This document shows, one piece after another, positions 34,543-46,514 of a stretch of DNA of 64,000 bases. Positions within the stretch are counted from its first letter, which is position 1. Every line of letters starts with the position of its first letter. The notes below the pieces were generated by a model that searched no databases, had not been told where the DNA came from, and saw nothing but the letters and a program-made list of their open reading frames with translations. Origin of the DNA: Gigantopelta aegis (taxonomy: Eukaryota > Mollusca > Gastropoda > Neomphalida > Peltospiridae); contig NC_054704.1 in assembly GCF_016097555.1 (NCBI RefSeq), positions 93,174,653 through 93,238,652 on the forward strand, written 5' to 3'. A program made the position numbers and the translations under genes.

Positions 34543-34845
34543 TTTGTTTCATTTAACAACACCACTAGAGCACATTTATTTATTAATCATTGGCTATTCC
34601 ACCATTTGGTAATTTTGACATATAATCTTAGAGATGAAACCCACTACATTTTTCCATTAATAGCAAGGTATCTTTTATATGCATCATCAGACAGACAGGA
34701 CAGCACATACCAAGACCTTTAATATATCAGTAGTGGTGCACTGGCTGGAATGAGAAATAGCCCAATGGATACACTTATTGGAATTGATCCCAAATCAACC
34801 GCATGTAATGTACTTTATCACTGGGTTATGTCCCGCCCCCATAAG
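34543..34845 (-). mobile_element. SINE
   Basis: Inverse tail CATTTAACAACACCACTAGA, core CCAAGACCTTTAATATATC and head TGGGTTATGTCCCGCCCCC. Confidence 0.8.
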
Positions 34846-34847
34846 GT

Positions 34848-35570
34848 TTTGTTTATTTCATATTATACCTTCCACTAGATGGAAGTCGTTTTGTTTATTT
34901 CATATTATACATTCCACTAGATGGAAATCGTTTTGTTTATATCATATTATACATTCCACTAGATGGAAGTCGTTTTGTTTATATCATATTATACATTCCA
35001 CTAGATGGAAATCGTTTTGTTTATATCATATTACCGTATACCTTCCACTAGATGGAAATCGTTTTGTTTATATCATATTATACCTTCCACTAGATGGAAA
35101 TCGTTTTGTTTATTTCATATTATACCGTCCACTAGATGGAAATCGTTTTGTTTATATCATATTATACCTTCCACTAGATGGAAATCGTTTTGTTTATATC
35201 ATATTATACCTTCCACTAGATGGAAATCGTTTTGTTTATATCATATTATACCTTCCACTAGATGGAAATCGTTTTGTTTATATCATATTATACCTTCCAC
35301 TAGATGGAAATCGTTTTGTTTATATCATATTATACCTTCCACTAGATGGAAATCGTTTTGTTTATATCATATTATACCTTCCACTAGATGGAAATCGTTT
35401 TGTTTATATCATATTATACATTCCACTAGATGGAAATCGTTTTGTTTATATCATATTATACATTCCACTAGATGGAAATCGTTTTGTTTATTTCATATTA
35501 TACATTCCACTAGATGGAAATCGTTTTGTTTATATCATATTATACATTCCACTAGATGGAAATCATTTTG
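34848..35570. repeat. 42-bp tandem array with a CTCF-like core per unit
   Basis: About 17 units of 42 bp, nearly identical, each with TTCCACTAGATGGAAATCG and TTTTGTTTATATCATATTAT. Because 42 is a multiple of three an open frame of 275 codons runs through it, but this is a period artefact. The word CCACTAGATGG matches the centre of the vertebrate CTCF motif apart from the following C. Confidence 0.95.
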
Positions 35571-38400
35571 AAAAGATCATCATTACTTTCAGAAAAACTA
35601 GGTAGACACAACATGTAAAATTAGGGTAATATACCTTTTTTTCAACACTACATTATAGCTAGTTAAGAACTCCACAAAATTAAATTTCTTACTTACTATG
35701 AAACATGATAAGCTTATGTAACAAAAATATCTACTTTTGTTTTCTTTAAATTTAGAATATAAAATTAATAATTAAATCTAATTTTATTTTTGACAATCTA
35801 AAACAAAATTCCTGAAAACAGAAAAAACTCACCATTATTTAAAAAATTAATTAAATGACATTTAATTCATTTAAGAAAAGAAGAATATCTACATCTTCAG
35901 TTTGTGTTAAATGGAGCTAAATACGCACTATTTGAAAAGTAACACAGGTCTATATCTGCACGCACCACCCCCACATAAAAAAAAAAAAAGAACGACAAAA
36001 AGAAAAAAAAAGAAAAGAAAAATACATGCTGTTAATACATATTTTTAAACTCACACTAATTAAACATCCCAATGTCAGAGTTACCAAAATCTTTTTCGTT
36101 AAAAGCAAAACTCGACCTTTTCTTATTGATCTTCACTGACCCATAAAAGACAAATATAAGCCATGAATGAATGGGAAAGAACTTCTGATTCAAGTTCAAC
36201 TTTTATTTGTATAAACCCAATGACCACAAACCAAAACAAGTTATTTTCTAAGAATAGGAATTTTCCGAGTGTGTTTGTCTGAAAGCGATGTTGTCCTGAT
36301 CATGGCAGGAGACACTGGCAACATATTTACAAACAAATTCTCGGCTCTGAGTTTACTTGTGGATAAACAAGGGAGATAAGTAAATACATTAGTGCATTAG
36401 CACACTTTATCCAAGTGATAGAAGCCATTTTGTGTTAAAAACATAATACTACACAATTTATCAATACATTCTACTTTTGGAATTAGGAAAAAAAAAGTCC
36501 AAACCTTGGATTTAAAAAAATGGTGTTAGCACATGTGGCCTTTGAGGCTGATATTTCAGTGTATATTTACATAACAATTCAGTGTTTCCCCCAGGATTTT
36601 TGTTCAGAGGGTTGGCAAAATAGTTTGACATTAACTGAGCCCCCAAAGGGTGCGAAAGTGCTAAGGGAGTTCGGGGGCATACTCACCATTAATGTTTTTT
36701 AAAATTTCCAGCTAAGACTAAGCACAAACAGATAATACATATTACTGAATTACTGGTTGTAATATGTATTATCTGTTATCTATCTATTTATTTAAAAATA
36801 CAACCCAGGTCTTCTAGAATTAAAAAAAAATCCACTAACCATGAGATTGGTGATTTGAAAAATTAATTATCCATGATTGAATATTCATTAGCCCTACTTC
36901 TGTATGTATGTCAGGGGTTCTAGAATTTAAAAAAAAATGACTTCCCATACTGACCAGTGGATAAAATATTTACTGGTCATGATAAAAAATTCACCTGCTA
37001 AATTGTAATCACTCGGTGACTGATAAAACAAATAAGAGAAAGTAAATATATTTTTTTTTTATATATGTAGGTACATTTTAAAATTTGTGTTAATTCATCA
37101 TATAATGCACTTAAAAATAATTTCTTTCAAGTCTTGCAAATTTAATTATGTAATGTTTAAATATAATTAAAAAAAACAACAACACAAAAACAAAAATAGA
37201 CCAAAAAACAAACAAAAAACATTTGGAAGTTCGTAAAACAATATGGTTATGTGCAACAATTAAAAAATTTGAATTATACAGGAGGCTTAAGTGAAATGAA
37301 AAGGAAAGAATGTACAACAGCACCTCAGCACATTGTTTAATAGCCATCTTACTGGTAGGTATCAGATATATGGTACTGGTGACATTTGGTCTAGAGAGGT
37401 AGAGAAAACACTCACTACCTATGCAAAATAATCACATTGAACATGAGGAAAAATATCGTAATATATTTTTTTTATGTTTACATTATGTGTTTGGATTGGC
37501 AACAAAACTCATAGCAAATTAATGTCAATAAAATTGAATAAAACCACACTAAAAAAATGGTATAACCATGTCTGATTTTGCAAAACCTCCACAACTTTTC
37601 TCTGAACTTCGAATAGATATATTTTACCAATAAAATATATATTTTTTTTTTTATTATTTCTTAATGGGGTGTTTTAGTAGAAAACATTAAAACTTTTACC
37701 TCCCAAAACAGCCAGATTGACGTTGTTTTAGTTTGGCAGTTGGAAGAGAAAAAGAGGAGATATATAGATACTATTTTGACATCCTATACAACAGAATCAT
37801 GTTTGTTGTTTTATTTTCAAATACTCCATGACAATTTAAGGGTTTTTTAAATTTAATTTTTTTTTTTTTTTTTTTTTACAAAACTGCTCTAACCACTAGA
37901 CTACTGAATACATTATGAAAATGAGATACCCTGTCCGATAAAAACTACCAGGGTGACTCACTGCTGCGGAATGCCTCCCACACGATCCGGAAAACACCCG
38001 TACAGTACAATAGCTGTAATGTGAACATTACCTATGATTGTTGTGGTTGGTGAGGGACAACAATAAAGACATACTGCTTGCCAATAAACTAGTCATAATA
38101 AATACCACTGAAGTGGCTTAAGCGTGACGGGTAGAATAATGTCAAGGCCAAAGGTCAACCACAAAAGAAGCTCAAGTTGTTACGGTGCATGGATGTTAAT
38201 TGCTGGGAAAGTGTTTCTTTCTTTTTACAAACGGATGAAGTGAACTGCGATAATAACAGTCTTGTCTGAATTAACTGACACATGTCATGTGAAAAAGGAG
38301 GAGAATATTTGTTTAATAACATCTCAGCATGTTTGTCTGATTTATTTGATGTCTGATAAAGATATTTAATTTATTTGATGTCCACTTGAGATACATGTAT
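35571..38400. other. AT-rich non-coding stretch
   Basis: Contains fragments of the CACTAGCC-type repeat (36785-36990), a common dispersed block CCCCCAGGATTTTTGTTCAG (36585-36700) and T-runs (37857-37877). No gene is seen. Confidence 0.5.
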
Positions 38401-38409
38401 TTGTAGGGT

Positions 38410-41200
38410 GTATGTCGTGGGTTAAATTGAAGATCAGGGGGTTGGGGTGGACAAGGTAGTTGTTGGGGTGGACAAGGTAGTTGTTGGGGTGGAAAAGGTA
38501 GTTGTTGGGGTGGAGGTCATGGTTTGGGGTAGACAATGTACTTGTTAAGGTTGGGGTGGACATGGTAGTTGTTGAGTTAGGGTGGAGGTCATGGTTTGGA
38601 GTAGGTAGGTAGTTGTTAAGGTTGGGGTGGACATGGTAGTTGTTGAGTTAGGGTGGAGGTCATGGTTTGGGGTAGACAGGTAGTTACGGTTGGGGGGGGG
38701 GGGACATGGTAGTTGTTGAGTTAGAGTGGAGGTCATGGTTTGGAGTAGATAGGTAGTTACGGTTGGGGGGGGGGGGACATGGTAGTAGTTGAGTTAGAGT
38801 GGAGGTCATGGTTTGGAGTAGATAGGTAGTTGTTAAGGTTGGGGTGGACATGGTAGTTGTTGGGTTAGGGTGGAGGTCATGGTTTGGAGTAGATAGGTAG
38901 TTGTTAAGGTTGGGGTGGACATGGTAGTTGTTGAGTTAGAGTGGAGGTCATGGTTTGGAGTAGATAGGTAGTTGTTAAGGTTGGGGTGGACATGGTAGTT
39001 GTTGGGTTAGGGTGGAGGTCATGGTTTGGAGTAGATAGGTAGTTGTTAAGGTTGGGGTTGACATGGTAGTTGTTGGGTTAGAGTGGAGGTCATGGTTTGG
39101 AGTAGATAGGTAGTTGTTAAGGTTGGGGTTGACATGGTAGTTGTTGGGTTAGAGTGGAGGTCATGGTTTGGAGTAGATAGGTAGTTGTTAAGGTTGGGGT
39201 GGACATGGTAGTTGTTGGGTTAGAGTGGAGGTCATGGTTTGGAGTAGATAGGTAGTTGTTACGGTTGGGGTGGACATGGTAGTTGTTGGGTTAGGGTGGA
39301 GGTCATGGTTTGGAGGTAGTTTGTTAAGGTTGGGGTTGACATGGTAGTTGTTGGGTTAGAGTGGAGGTCATGGTTTGGAGTAGATAGGTAGTTGTTAAGG
39401 TTGGGGTTGACATGGTAGTTGTTGGGTTAGAGTGGAGGTCATGGTTTGGAGTAGATAGGTAGTTGTTAAGGTTGGGGTGGACATGGTAGTTGTTGAGTTA
39501 GAGTGGAGGTCATGGTTTGGAGTAGATAGGTAGTTACGGTTGGGGCGGACATGGTAGTTTTTTTAGTTAGGGTGGAGGTCATGGTTTGGAGTAGATAGGT
39601 AGTTGTTAAGGTTGGGGTGGACATGGTAGTTGTTGAGTTAGAGTGGAGGTCATGGTTTGGGGTAGACAGGTAGTTACGGTTGGGGTGGACATGGTAGTAG
39701 TTGAGTTAGGGTGGAGGTCATGGTTTGGAGTAGATAGGTAGTTGTTAAGGTTGGGGTGGAAATGGTAGTAGTTGAGTTAGAGTGGAGGTCATGGTTTGGA
39801 GTAGATAGGTAGTTACGGTTGGGGTGGACATGGTAGTAGTTGGGTTAGGGTGGAGGTCATGGTTTGGAGTATATAGGTAGTTGTTAAGGTTGGGGTGGAC
39901 ATGGTAGTTGTTGGGTTAGAGTGGAGGTCATGGTTTGGGGTAGACAGGTAGTTACGGTTGGGGTGGACATGGTAGTAGTTGAGTTAGGGTGGAGGTCATG
40001 GTTTGGAGTAGATAGGTAGTTGTTAAGGTTGGGGTGGAAATGGTAGTAGTTGAGTTAGAGTGGAGGTCATGGTTTGGAGTAGATAGGTAGTTACGGTTGG
40101 GGTGGACATGGTAGTGGTTGGGTTAGAGTGGAGGTCATGGTTTGGAGTAGATAGGTAGTTGTTAAGGTTGGGGTGGACATGGTAGTTGTTGGGTTAGGGT
40201 GGAGGTCATGGTTTGGAGTAGATAGGTAGTTATGGCTGGAGTGGACATGGTAGTTGTTGAGTTAGAGTGGAGGTCATGGTTTGGAGTAGATAGGTAGTTG
40301 TTAAGGTTGGGGTGGACATGGTAGTTGTTGAGTTAGAGTGGAGGTCATGGTTTGGAGTAGATAGGTAGTTACGGTTGGGGTGGACATGGTAGTTTTTTAG
40401 TTAGGGTGGAGGTCATGGTTTGGAGTAGATAGGTAGTTGTTAAGGTTGGGGTGGACATGGTAGTTGTTGAGTTAGAGTGGAGGTCATGGTTTGGGGTAGA
40501 CAGGTAGTTACGGTTGGGGTGGACATGGTAGTAGTTGAGTTAGGGTGGAGGTCATGGTTTGGAGTAGATAGGTAGTTGTTAAGGTTGGGGTGGAAATGGT
40601 AGTAGTTGAGTTAGAGTGGAGGTCATGGTTTGGAGTAGATAGGTAGTTACGGTTGGGGTGGACATGGTAGTAGTTGGGTTAGGGTGGAGGTCATGGTTTG
40701 GAGTATATAGGTAGTTGTTAAGGTTGGGGTGGACATGGTAGTTGTTGGGTTAGGGTGGAGGTCATGGTTTGGAGTAGATAGGTAGTTGTTAAGGTTGGGG
40801 TGGACGTGGTAGTTGTTGAGTTAGGGTGGAGGTCATGGTTTGGAGTAGAGAAGGTAGTTGTTGGGGTGGAGGTCATGGTTTGGGGTAGACAAGGTAGTTG
40901 TTGGGGTGGAGGTCATGGTTTGGGGTAGACAAGGTAGTTGTTGGGGTGGAGGTCATGGTTTTGGGTAGATAGGGTAGTTGTTAAGGTTGGGGTGGACATG
41001 GTAGTTGTTGAGTTAGGGTGTAGGTCATGGTTTGGGGTAGACAAGGTAGTTGTTAGGGTGGAGGTCATGGTTTCAGGTAGATAGGGTAGTTGTTAAGGTT
41101 GAGGTGGACATGGTAGTTGTTGAGTTAAGAGTGGAGGTAATGGTTTGTGGTAGATAAGGTAGTTGTTAACGTTGGGGTGGCAATCAGGGGTTAATGTGGA
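38410..41200. repeat. 71-bp minisatellite, 2.8 kb, with higher-order structure
   Basis: About 38 units of 68-71 bp, each with GGTCATGGTTTGGAGTAGAT, GGTAGTTGTTAAGG and TTGGGGTGGACATGG. The G/T strand contains almost no C. A rare variant with GTAGTTTTTTAGTTAGGG occurs at 39553 and again at 40389, with matching neighbours, so about twelve units (836 bp) were duplicated as a block. Confidence 0.95.
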
Positions 41201-41361
41201 CATGGTAGTAGTTGGGGTTAAAATTAGGGATTGGAGTGGACAAGGTTGTTATTGGAGTTGGAGTGCAGGTCAGGGTTGTGATGGACAAGGTAGTTGTTAG
41301 GGTTGTGATGGACAAGGTGATTGTTGGGATTAGGTTGGAGATGGGGTTTGGGGTGGACAAG

Positions 41362-41363
41362 GT

Positions 41364-41412
<49 letters not shown>
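41362..41412. repeat. (GT)n microsatellite
   Basis: Twenty-four GT repeats at the right edge of the minisatellite region. Confidence 0.95.
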
Positions 41413-41413
<1 letters not shown>

Positions 41414-42150
41414 ATATGTGTGTCTATATCTACATAGCAAAATATTTGACCAAGCAAATGTTTGTAAAGTTTAGAAAGGTTGGCCTGTACTATGAAAGAG
41501 ACATCACTGAGGTATTAAAAAACATGTGTATTTATTTCCATCAGTATGTGCATTGTAACAAAACTTGACAGATTTTGTTTCCACTTGAAGAAGATATCCT
41601 CAAACAGAATCGGTAAATCTTAAGTTAGTTAACCGGGTGTCACATACACGTGTGACATATGTAAACAAGAAGCACTTGAGTCATGGAACTATTTTTACAG
41701 GTCTAATGACTTCATAACGGCCTGAATAAACACGGAATGAAAAATGTCTGAATAGGTTACTGGGTTAATACTTACTTTCAATGGGATTCACTCAGACATG
41801 AGATTGGTCCCAACCACCAACTGTCCATCTCACATTTGAATAACAAAAGATGAGTCATTATTTACTATTATAAATTGTCCATTAAAAACATATTTTAACA
41901 TGATAGTATCTTTGAATGTCAAATGTACTCCAAAACGTTCCTGCCATAAGGGTATGCAAGGATGAATTTACAAGGGGAATAAAATGACTCACCACTCTAT
42001 TTGTCAGCCAATCTGATTAAAATCAACTTAACTGGTCTATATAATCAGTGCTTACAAACCAGTTGTGCTGATTTTAATCAAATTATTTGTCGGTTGAAAA
42101 TTTACTGACCCCTTTTTTATATTATAAATTTAAAATACATGCATCTTATA

Positions 42151-42174
42151 CACACACACATACACACATACACA

Positions 42175-42214
<40 letters not shown>

Positions 42215-42232
42215 ACATACACACACACATGC
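42151..42232. repeat. (AC)n microsatellite
   Basis: AC repeats with AT interruptions directly next to a reverse SINE head. 41415-42150 has no recognised feature. Confidence 0.9.
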
Positions 42233-42235
42233 ACT

Positions 42236-42340
42236 GAATGGAACGAGAAATAGCCCAATGAGTCCACTGATGGGGATCGATCCCAGACCAACCGTGCATC
42301 GAGCGAGCGCTTTACCACTGGCTAAATCCCACCACGACAG
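42236..42340 (-). mobile_element. SINE head fragment
   Basis: Inverse of GGGCTATTTCTCG, GGGATCGATCCCC and GCCAGTGGTAAAGCG; the core and tail are missing and an (AC)n begins where the core should be. Confidence 0.75.
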
Positions 42341-42477
42341 TTGTAGAAGTCATGAGAGCAGAAAGTTGACTAACTTTGTCATGGCAGTTGGTATTCTGAT
42401 ACTAGCATTATTTTCCCCCATCTGATTATCTACTGTTGGTAATTTGGTGGACCGACATCTTCCCTTTCTTGTGAGTA

Positions 42478-42660
42478 TAGTTAGTTTGTTTTGTTAATGA
42501 CAGTGTCACACCACTAGAGGACATTGGTTGTTTTGTTAATGACAGTGTCACACCACTAGAGCACATTGGTTGTTTTGTTAATGACAGTGTCACACCACTA
42601 GAGCACATTGGTTGTTTTGTTAATGACAGTGTCACACCACTAGAGCACATTGGTTACTGA
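42478..42660. repeat. Tandem array of a SINE 3' tail
   Basis: Four units of about 42 bp, each GTTTTGTTAATGACAGTGTC plus ACACCACTAGAGCACATTGG, which is the inverse SINE tail (TTTAACGACACCACTAGAGC) copied in tandem. An eroded SINE body continues at 42690-42935. Confidence 0.85.
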
Positions 42661-43086
42661 TAATTAATATCAGGCTATTGGATGATAAAGGGTTTTGTTT
42701 TTGATGTTAAACATTTGGCAATTCCAGGGGTATATCCAGGAAATATTTTGCGAGGGAGGAGACTAACAGGAAAAGGGCACATGGAAGTGTGTGTGTGTGT
42801 GTGGAGAATGTATCTGCCTTGTTGGGGAAATGTATCTGCCTTTGAATTCTGACAGTTTTCATTAGTAGCAAGAGATCTTAAATATGTATTTTCCCAGACA
42901 GCACAGTACATACCATGGCCTTTGATGGTGACATTTTCAATGCCAGGTGTTCTTTTTGTAATTATCCCAAGTGTGCTAGCACAAGGATCTATCTGTTGTC
43001 AATAGAAACACATGGAATATATGCAATAACGATGTATATCGTAAGTAAGTTTGTGTGTTAAATGACGTGTACGATGCCCCCAAGTG

Positions 43087-43412
43087 ACAGGGGCGAGATG
43101 TAGCCCAGTGGTAAAGCGATCGCTTGATGTGCAGTTGGTTTGGGATCGATCCCCATTGGTGGGCCCATTGGGCTATTTCTTGCTCCAGACAGTGCATCAT
43201 GACTGGTACATCAAAGGCTGTGTTATGTACTATCCTGTCTATGGGATGGTGCATATAAAAGTTGCCTTGCTGCTAATCGAAGAGTAGCCCATGAGGTGGC
43301 GACAGCGGGTTTTCTCCCTCAATATCTGTGTGGTCCTTAACCATATGTCCGACGCCATATAACCATAAATAAAATGTGTTGAGTGCGTTGTTAAATAAAA
43401 CATTTCCTTTCT
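43087..43412 (+). mobile_element. SINE, full length
   Basis: Head GGGCGAGATGTAGCCCAGTG, GGGATCGATCCCC, core and tail GTGTTGAGTGCGTTGTTAAA with TTCC end, closely related to the copy at 17481. Confidence 0.9.
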
Positions 43413-43620
43413 TCCTTCCTAAGTGACGTTGCATGGCACAATAAGGACTTTTGGCTCAGTGAGAGGTGGGATTTAAAAAGAGAGGGTGTTTATAGAGATT
43501 TACTGCACCATTTTGTCAATGGGAAAATAACCGAAGCATAGTATTGTCTAACATAGGGCTATTTCCATACTCGGTTGAGGGAGATGAGAGACAGAGACAG
43601 ACAGACAGACAGACACACAG

Positions 43621-43722
<102 letters not shown>

Positions 43723-43788
43723 GCATCTTCTCCACCCTTAAGAGTAACAATGTATTAAAAACACTTGTTTTACATTTAAAAATATATA

Positions 43789-44335
43789 TACTCTTCAAAA
43801 AAAGTAGGGGAACTCTAATAAGAATTTACAATTGCCAAAATTGTAAGGTATATTAGCTGTGGGGAATGGTTATATGATAATAGTGAATTAATTGGGCAAA
43901 CATTACAACCGGTAGTTCAGTATTACAGTAGGTTTTATGACCACAAAAGATCTTGAAGGACGATTGGGGTCAGAAGTCAAATTTGAAAGTTTACGTTTTT
44001 TTATCAGTAAATCGCAAATTTAAACAATAAAAATTACTAAAAACAAAAAAATAACAACTGTATGATCAACAGAATGAAAAAGATTGACAGAAATAATGTT
44101 CCACAGTGATTAATGAACCTTCCTGGAAATTGTCAAAATCGAGAATGATACCCCATGCATGTGTACGGGGCAACTGCGTTATGCATGTGCAAACTATGGA
44201 ATGTGTTTCAGTGTGTTGATAAACATACTTGAACGTTCTTTACTAGGATGTCTGTGATCAAAACGTATGTTCAGTCTAATAGTTGATATTAACATTAATA
44301 TTTTAGGTTTCCCTACTTTTTTTGAAGAGCGTATA
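43789..44335. mobile_element. Mariner-type MITE with terminal inverted repeats
   Basis: Left end ACTCTTCAAAAAAAGTAGGG and right end CCCTACTTTTTTTGAAGAGC are inverse copies of about 20 bp. TA lies on each side. About 545 bp long with no transposase frame, so non-autonomous. Confidence 0.8.
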
Positions 44336-44539
44336 AAAGTAGCAGTTCGCCATAATACTCAAAATGTATGGCATCTTCTCCACTGTTAAGAGTGACAATG
44401 TATTAAAAACAAACCTGTTTGACATTTAACAATATATATATATACACATAATAACTAACAATAATATGCAAATTTATTAAAACTATAGTTGCGTTAAACT
44501 TTGGGTTTCATTTAGAAAATGTTGTCAATAGACATGGAC

Positions 44540-44795
44540 ACTGGCCTCGGTAGTGTCTTGGTTACGCCATTGGACATAAGGCTGGTAGGTACTGAGTATA
44601 TAGCCCGGTACCAGCTCCCATCCAGATTGAGTTTTAACGACTCAGTGGGTAGGTGTAAGACCACTACACCCCCTACTCTCACTAACCACTAACCCACTGT
44701 CCTGGACAGAGCCCAGATAGCCGAGATGTGTGCCCACGACAGCGTGCTTGAACCTTAATTGGATATAAGCATGGAAATAAGTTGAAATGAATGAA
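44540..44795 (+). mobile_element. SINE of the CCTCAATGG-type
   Basis: Head CTGGCCTCGGTAGTGTCTTG, GTGGGTAGGTGTAAGACC, CCCACTGTCCTGGACAGAGC, tail AATTGGATATAAGCATGG and GAATGAATG. Confidence 0.8.
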
Positions 44796-45054
44796 TGACC
44801 GACTATATATGGATGAGAAATGGCAGCTTTATGTTACCCGACAGCTCCATTTACCTTACTTTGACGCATGACAGTACGATTTCATTGGGTTATTTAAAAA
44901 AACTTTTACGGGAGCCATTTAATGTGACAGACCTGTTTTTAAACACTGCATATTTTTCACTATTAGAGCCACTTGTAGTAATTAAAATCAGACAATACTT
45001 CCTTCCCACCCTCCACGAACACTGTTTTTTGTAAAAAAAATCAGTTTACTTTGC

Positions 45055-45670
45055 CGAAAGAAGAAACGTAAGTGTTTTGGAAATAACAAAAGCCCCAATA
45101 TTTTTGTGTGCAATTTAGAAACCAATCGGCTCAGAAATAAATAAGTTGTTGTACATACCACAGGTCAAAAAAAGACATTTCCTGATGGGAAGGACTGTAG
45201 ATTTTATTGTTCAGATTATCCATTGACGTACATCTGAAGTATTTCTGGTCATCCTAGTGTTTTTAATACCACAAAACGCATTTTTCATATTTTAAAGTGA
45301 AATACCCTAGTTTTTAAAAACACATGTTCGTCTAAGAAATAATGATTAATGAGACAGTATTTCCTTGTTTAAACATCACATACTTTTGCTTCTCTCTGTT
45401 ATAACCATATCCAAATGTGTGTTGCAGGTTTGTAAATTAACTAAACTTGGCATTCATTTTTACCGGCTGAAACTAGGGTCTGCACCTTTAAAAATGCATC
45501 AACCTCTGAGCAGTATTTGAATGGTTACGAAGATGAGCGCTAGATAGTCTATTTTTAGAGAGTATATCTCTATTTTAACTTCACACACTCTTGTAGGTTT
45601 GTAGATTAACCTAACCTGGTGTCAATTTTCATGGGTTAAAACTAGGGTCTACACCTTTAAATCAGTCTAT
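45055..45670. repeat. Dispersed repeat block
   Basis: Contains AAGTGTTTTGGAAATAACAA and GAAATAAATAA shared with 63140 and 63330, CATCTGAAGTATTTCTG shared with 53345, and GAAACTAGGGTCTGCACC shared with 53574. It is a mosaic of a common repeat family. 45670-46160 is AT-rich with no recognised content. Confidence 0.7.
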
Positions 45671-46166
45671 GTGTTGGTCTCAACTGCACACCTATATCAA
45701 CTAGTTATGTCTTACACATTTCACTCTCAACTGCTTCATCTGTTGTTTACATGCTTGTGAACTTTGCAATTATAGCACAAATGAAGTTACAATAACCCAT
45801 AAAAAAACCTGGTTCCACAGCCTGAATGGAACATAACTACCGGTATTTACACTTATTACAAACAAACACCTGTTTAGATATTTATATGTGAAATATATTT
45901 ATTGAAAAATATACACGTTCAAAAACAGCATTATGTTAAAATCCCTGAGATCAATGATTGCTGTAAAGCTGTGATTTGGCCTCATTATAGTGACCCCAAA
46001 CATCTCATGGTGGACACATTCCTTATCCAATCCTTTCACTCTCTGTTCTGTTGTTTCTGTTAAAGATCATTTCATAACACTGGTAATTATTACACAACTG
46101 TACACTGAAGATGTATAATGGTGCAATCATTCTGCAAAAGATATTATCTTACAGAGTTTCATCGTG

Positions 46167-46172
46167 TTTATT
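46167..46172 (-). terminator. LRRC41: LRRC41 polyadenylation signal (candidate)
   Basis: AATAAA on the minus strand 108 nt after the stop codon; the first such hexamer downstream. Confidence 0.45.
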
Positions 46173-46279
46173 TTTAAATAATTAAAGATATTTAACGGTG
46201 CAGTTGGTCTGTAAAAGATCTTTCTCACACAATTTCATTATTTTGATTTTTAAATAATTAAAGATTACATTATTGTTTT

Positions 46280-46514
46280 TCACATCACTGCTACGTAGTC
46301 ATCAAAGTGGTGTTGAATGCCAATGTAGGTTGCGTTGATATCGCAGGCAAACCGTCCGAATTTCACCTTAAGGGAATCCCACTCAAATGCAGACAGAACG
46401 CCAACATTGTTTCCGCTGATGTCAAGTTCTTGCAGGGCTGGAACTGGATTGGGATCGGTCTCCAGGAGGCGATCCACAAAGTGTTTAAGATCCTCCCCTC
46501 GAAGGTAATTGTAA
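46280..46514 (-). CDS. LRRC41: LRRC41 exon 12 (C-terminus, stop)
   Basis: Acceptor GTGTTTCCAG. Encodes YNYLRGEDLKHFVDRLLETD, ALQELDISGNNVG and the end GIQHHFDDYVAVM before TGA at 46282-46280. The human protein ends in the same pattern (AFADYVSTM). Confidence 0.93.

Noticed and set aside
34778..35605. Open frame of 275 codons on the plus strand repeating HIIPSTRWKSFCLY
   Set aside because: The 42-bp period is a multiple of three, so frames stay open by arithmetic; two overlapping frames are open at once and there is no conserved domain or splice context.
44795..45034. 79-codon plus-strand frame after a SINE
   Set aside because: Lies in a dispersed repeat mosaic and resembles no protein I know.
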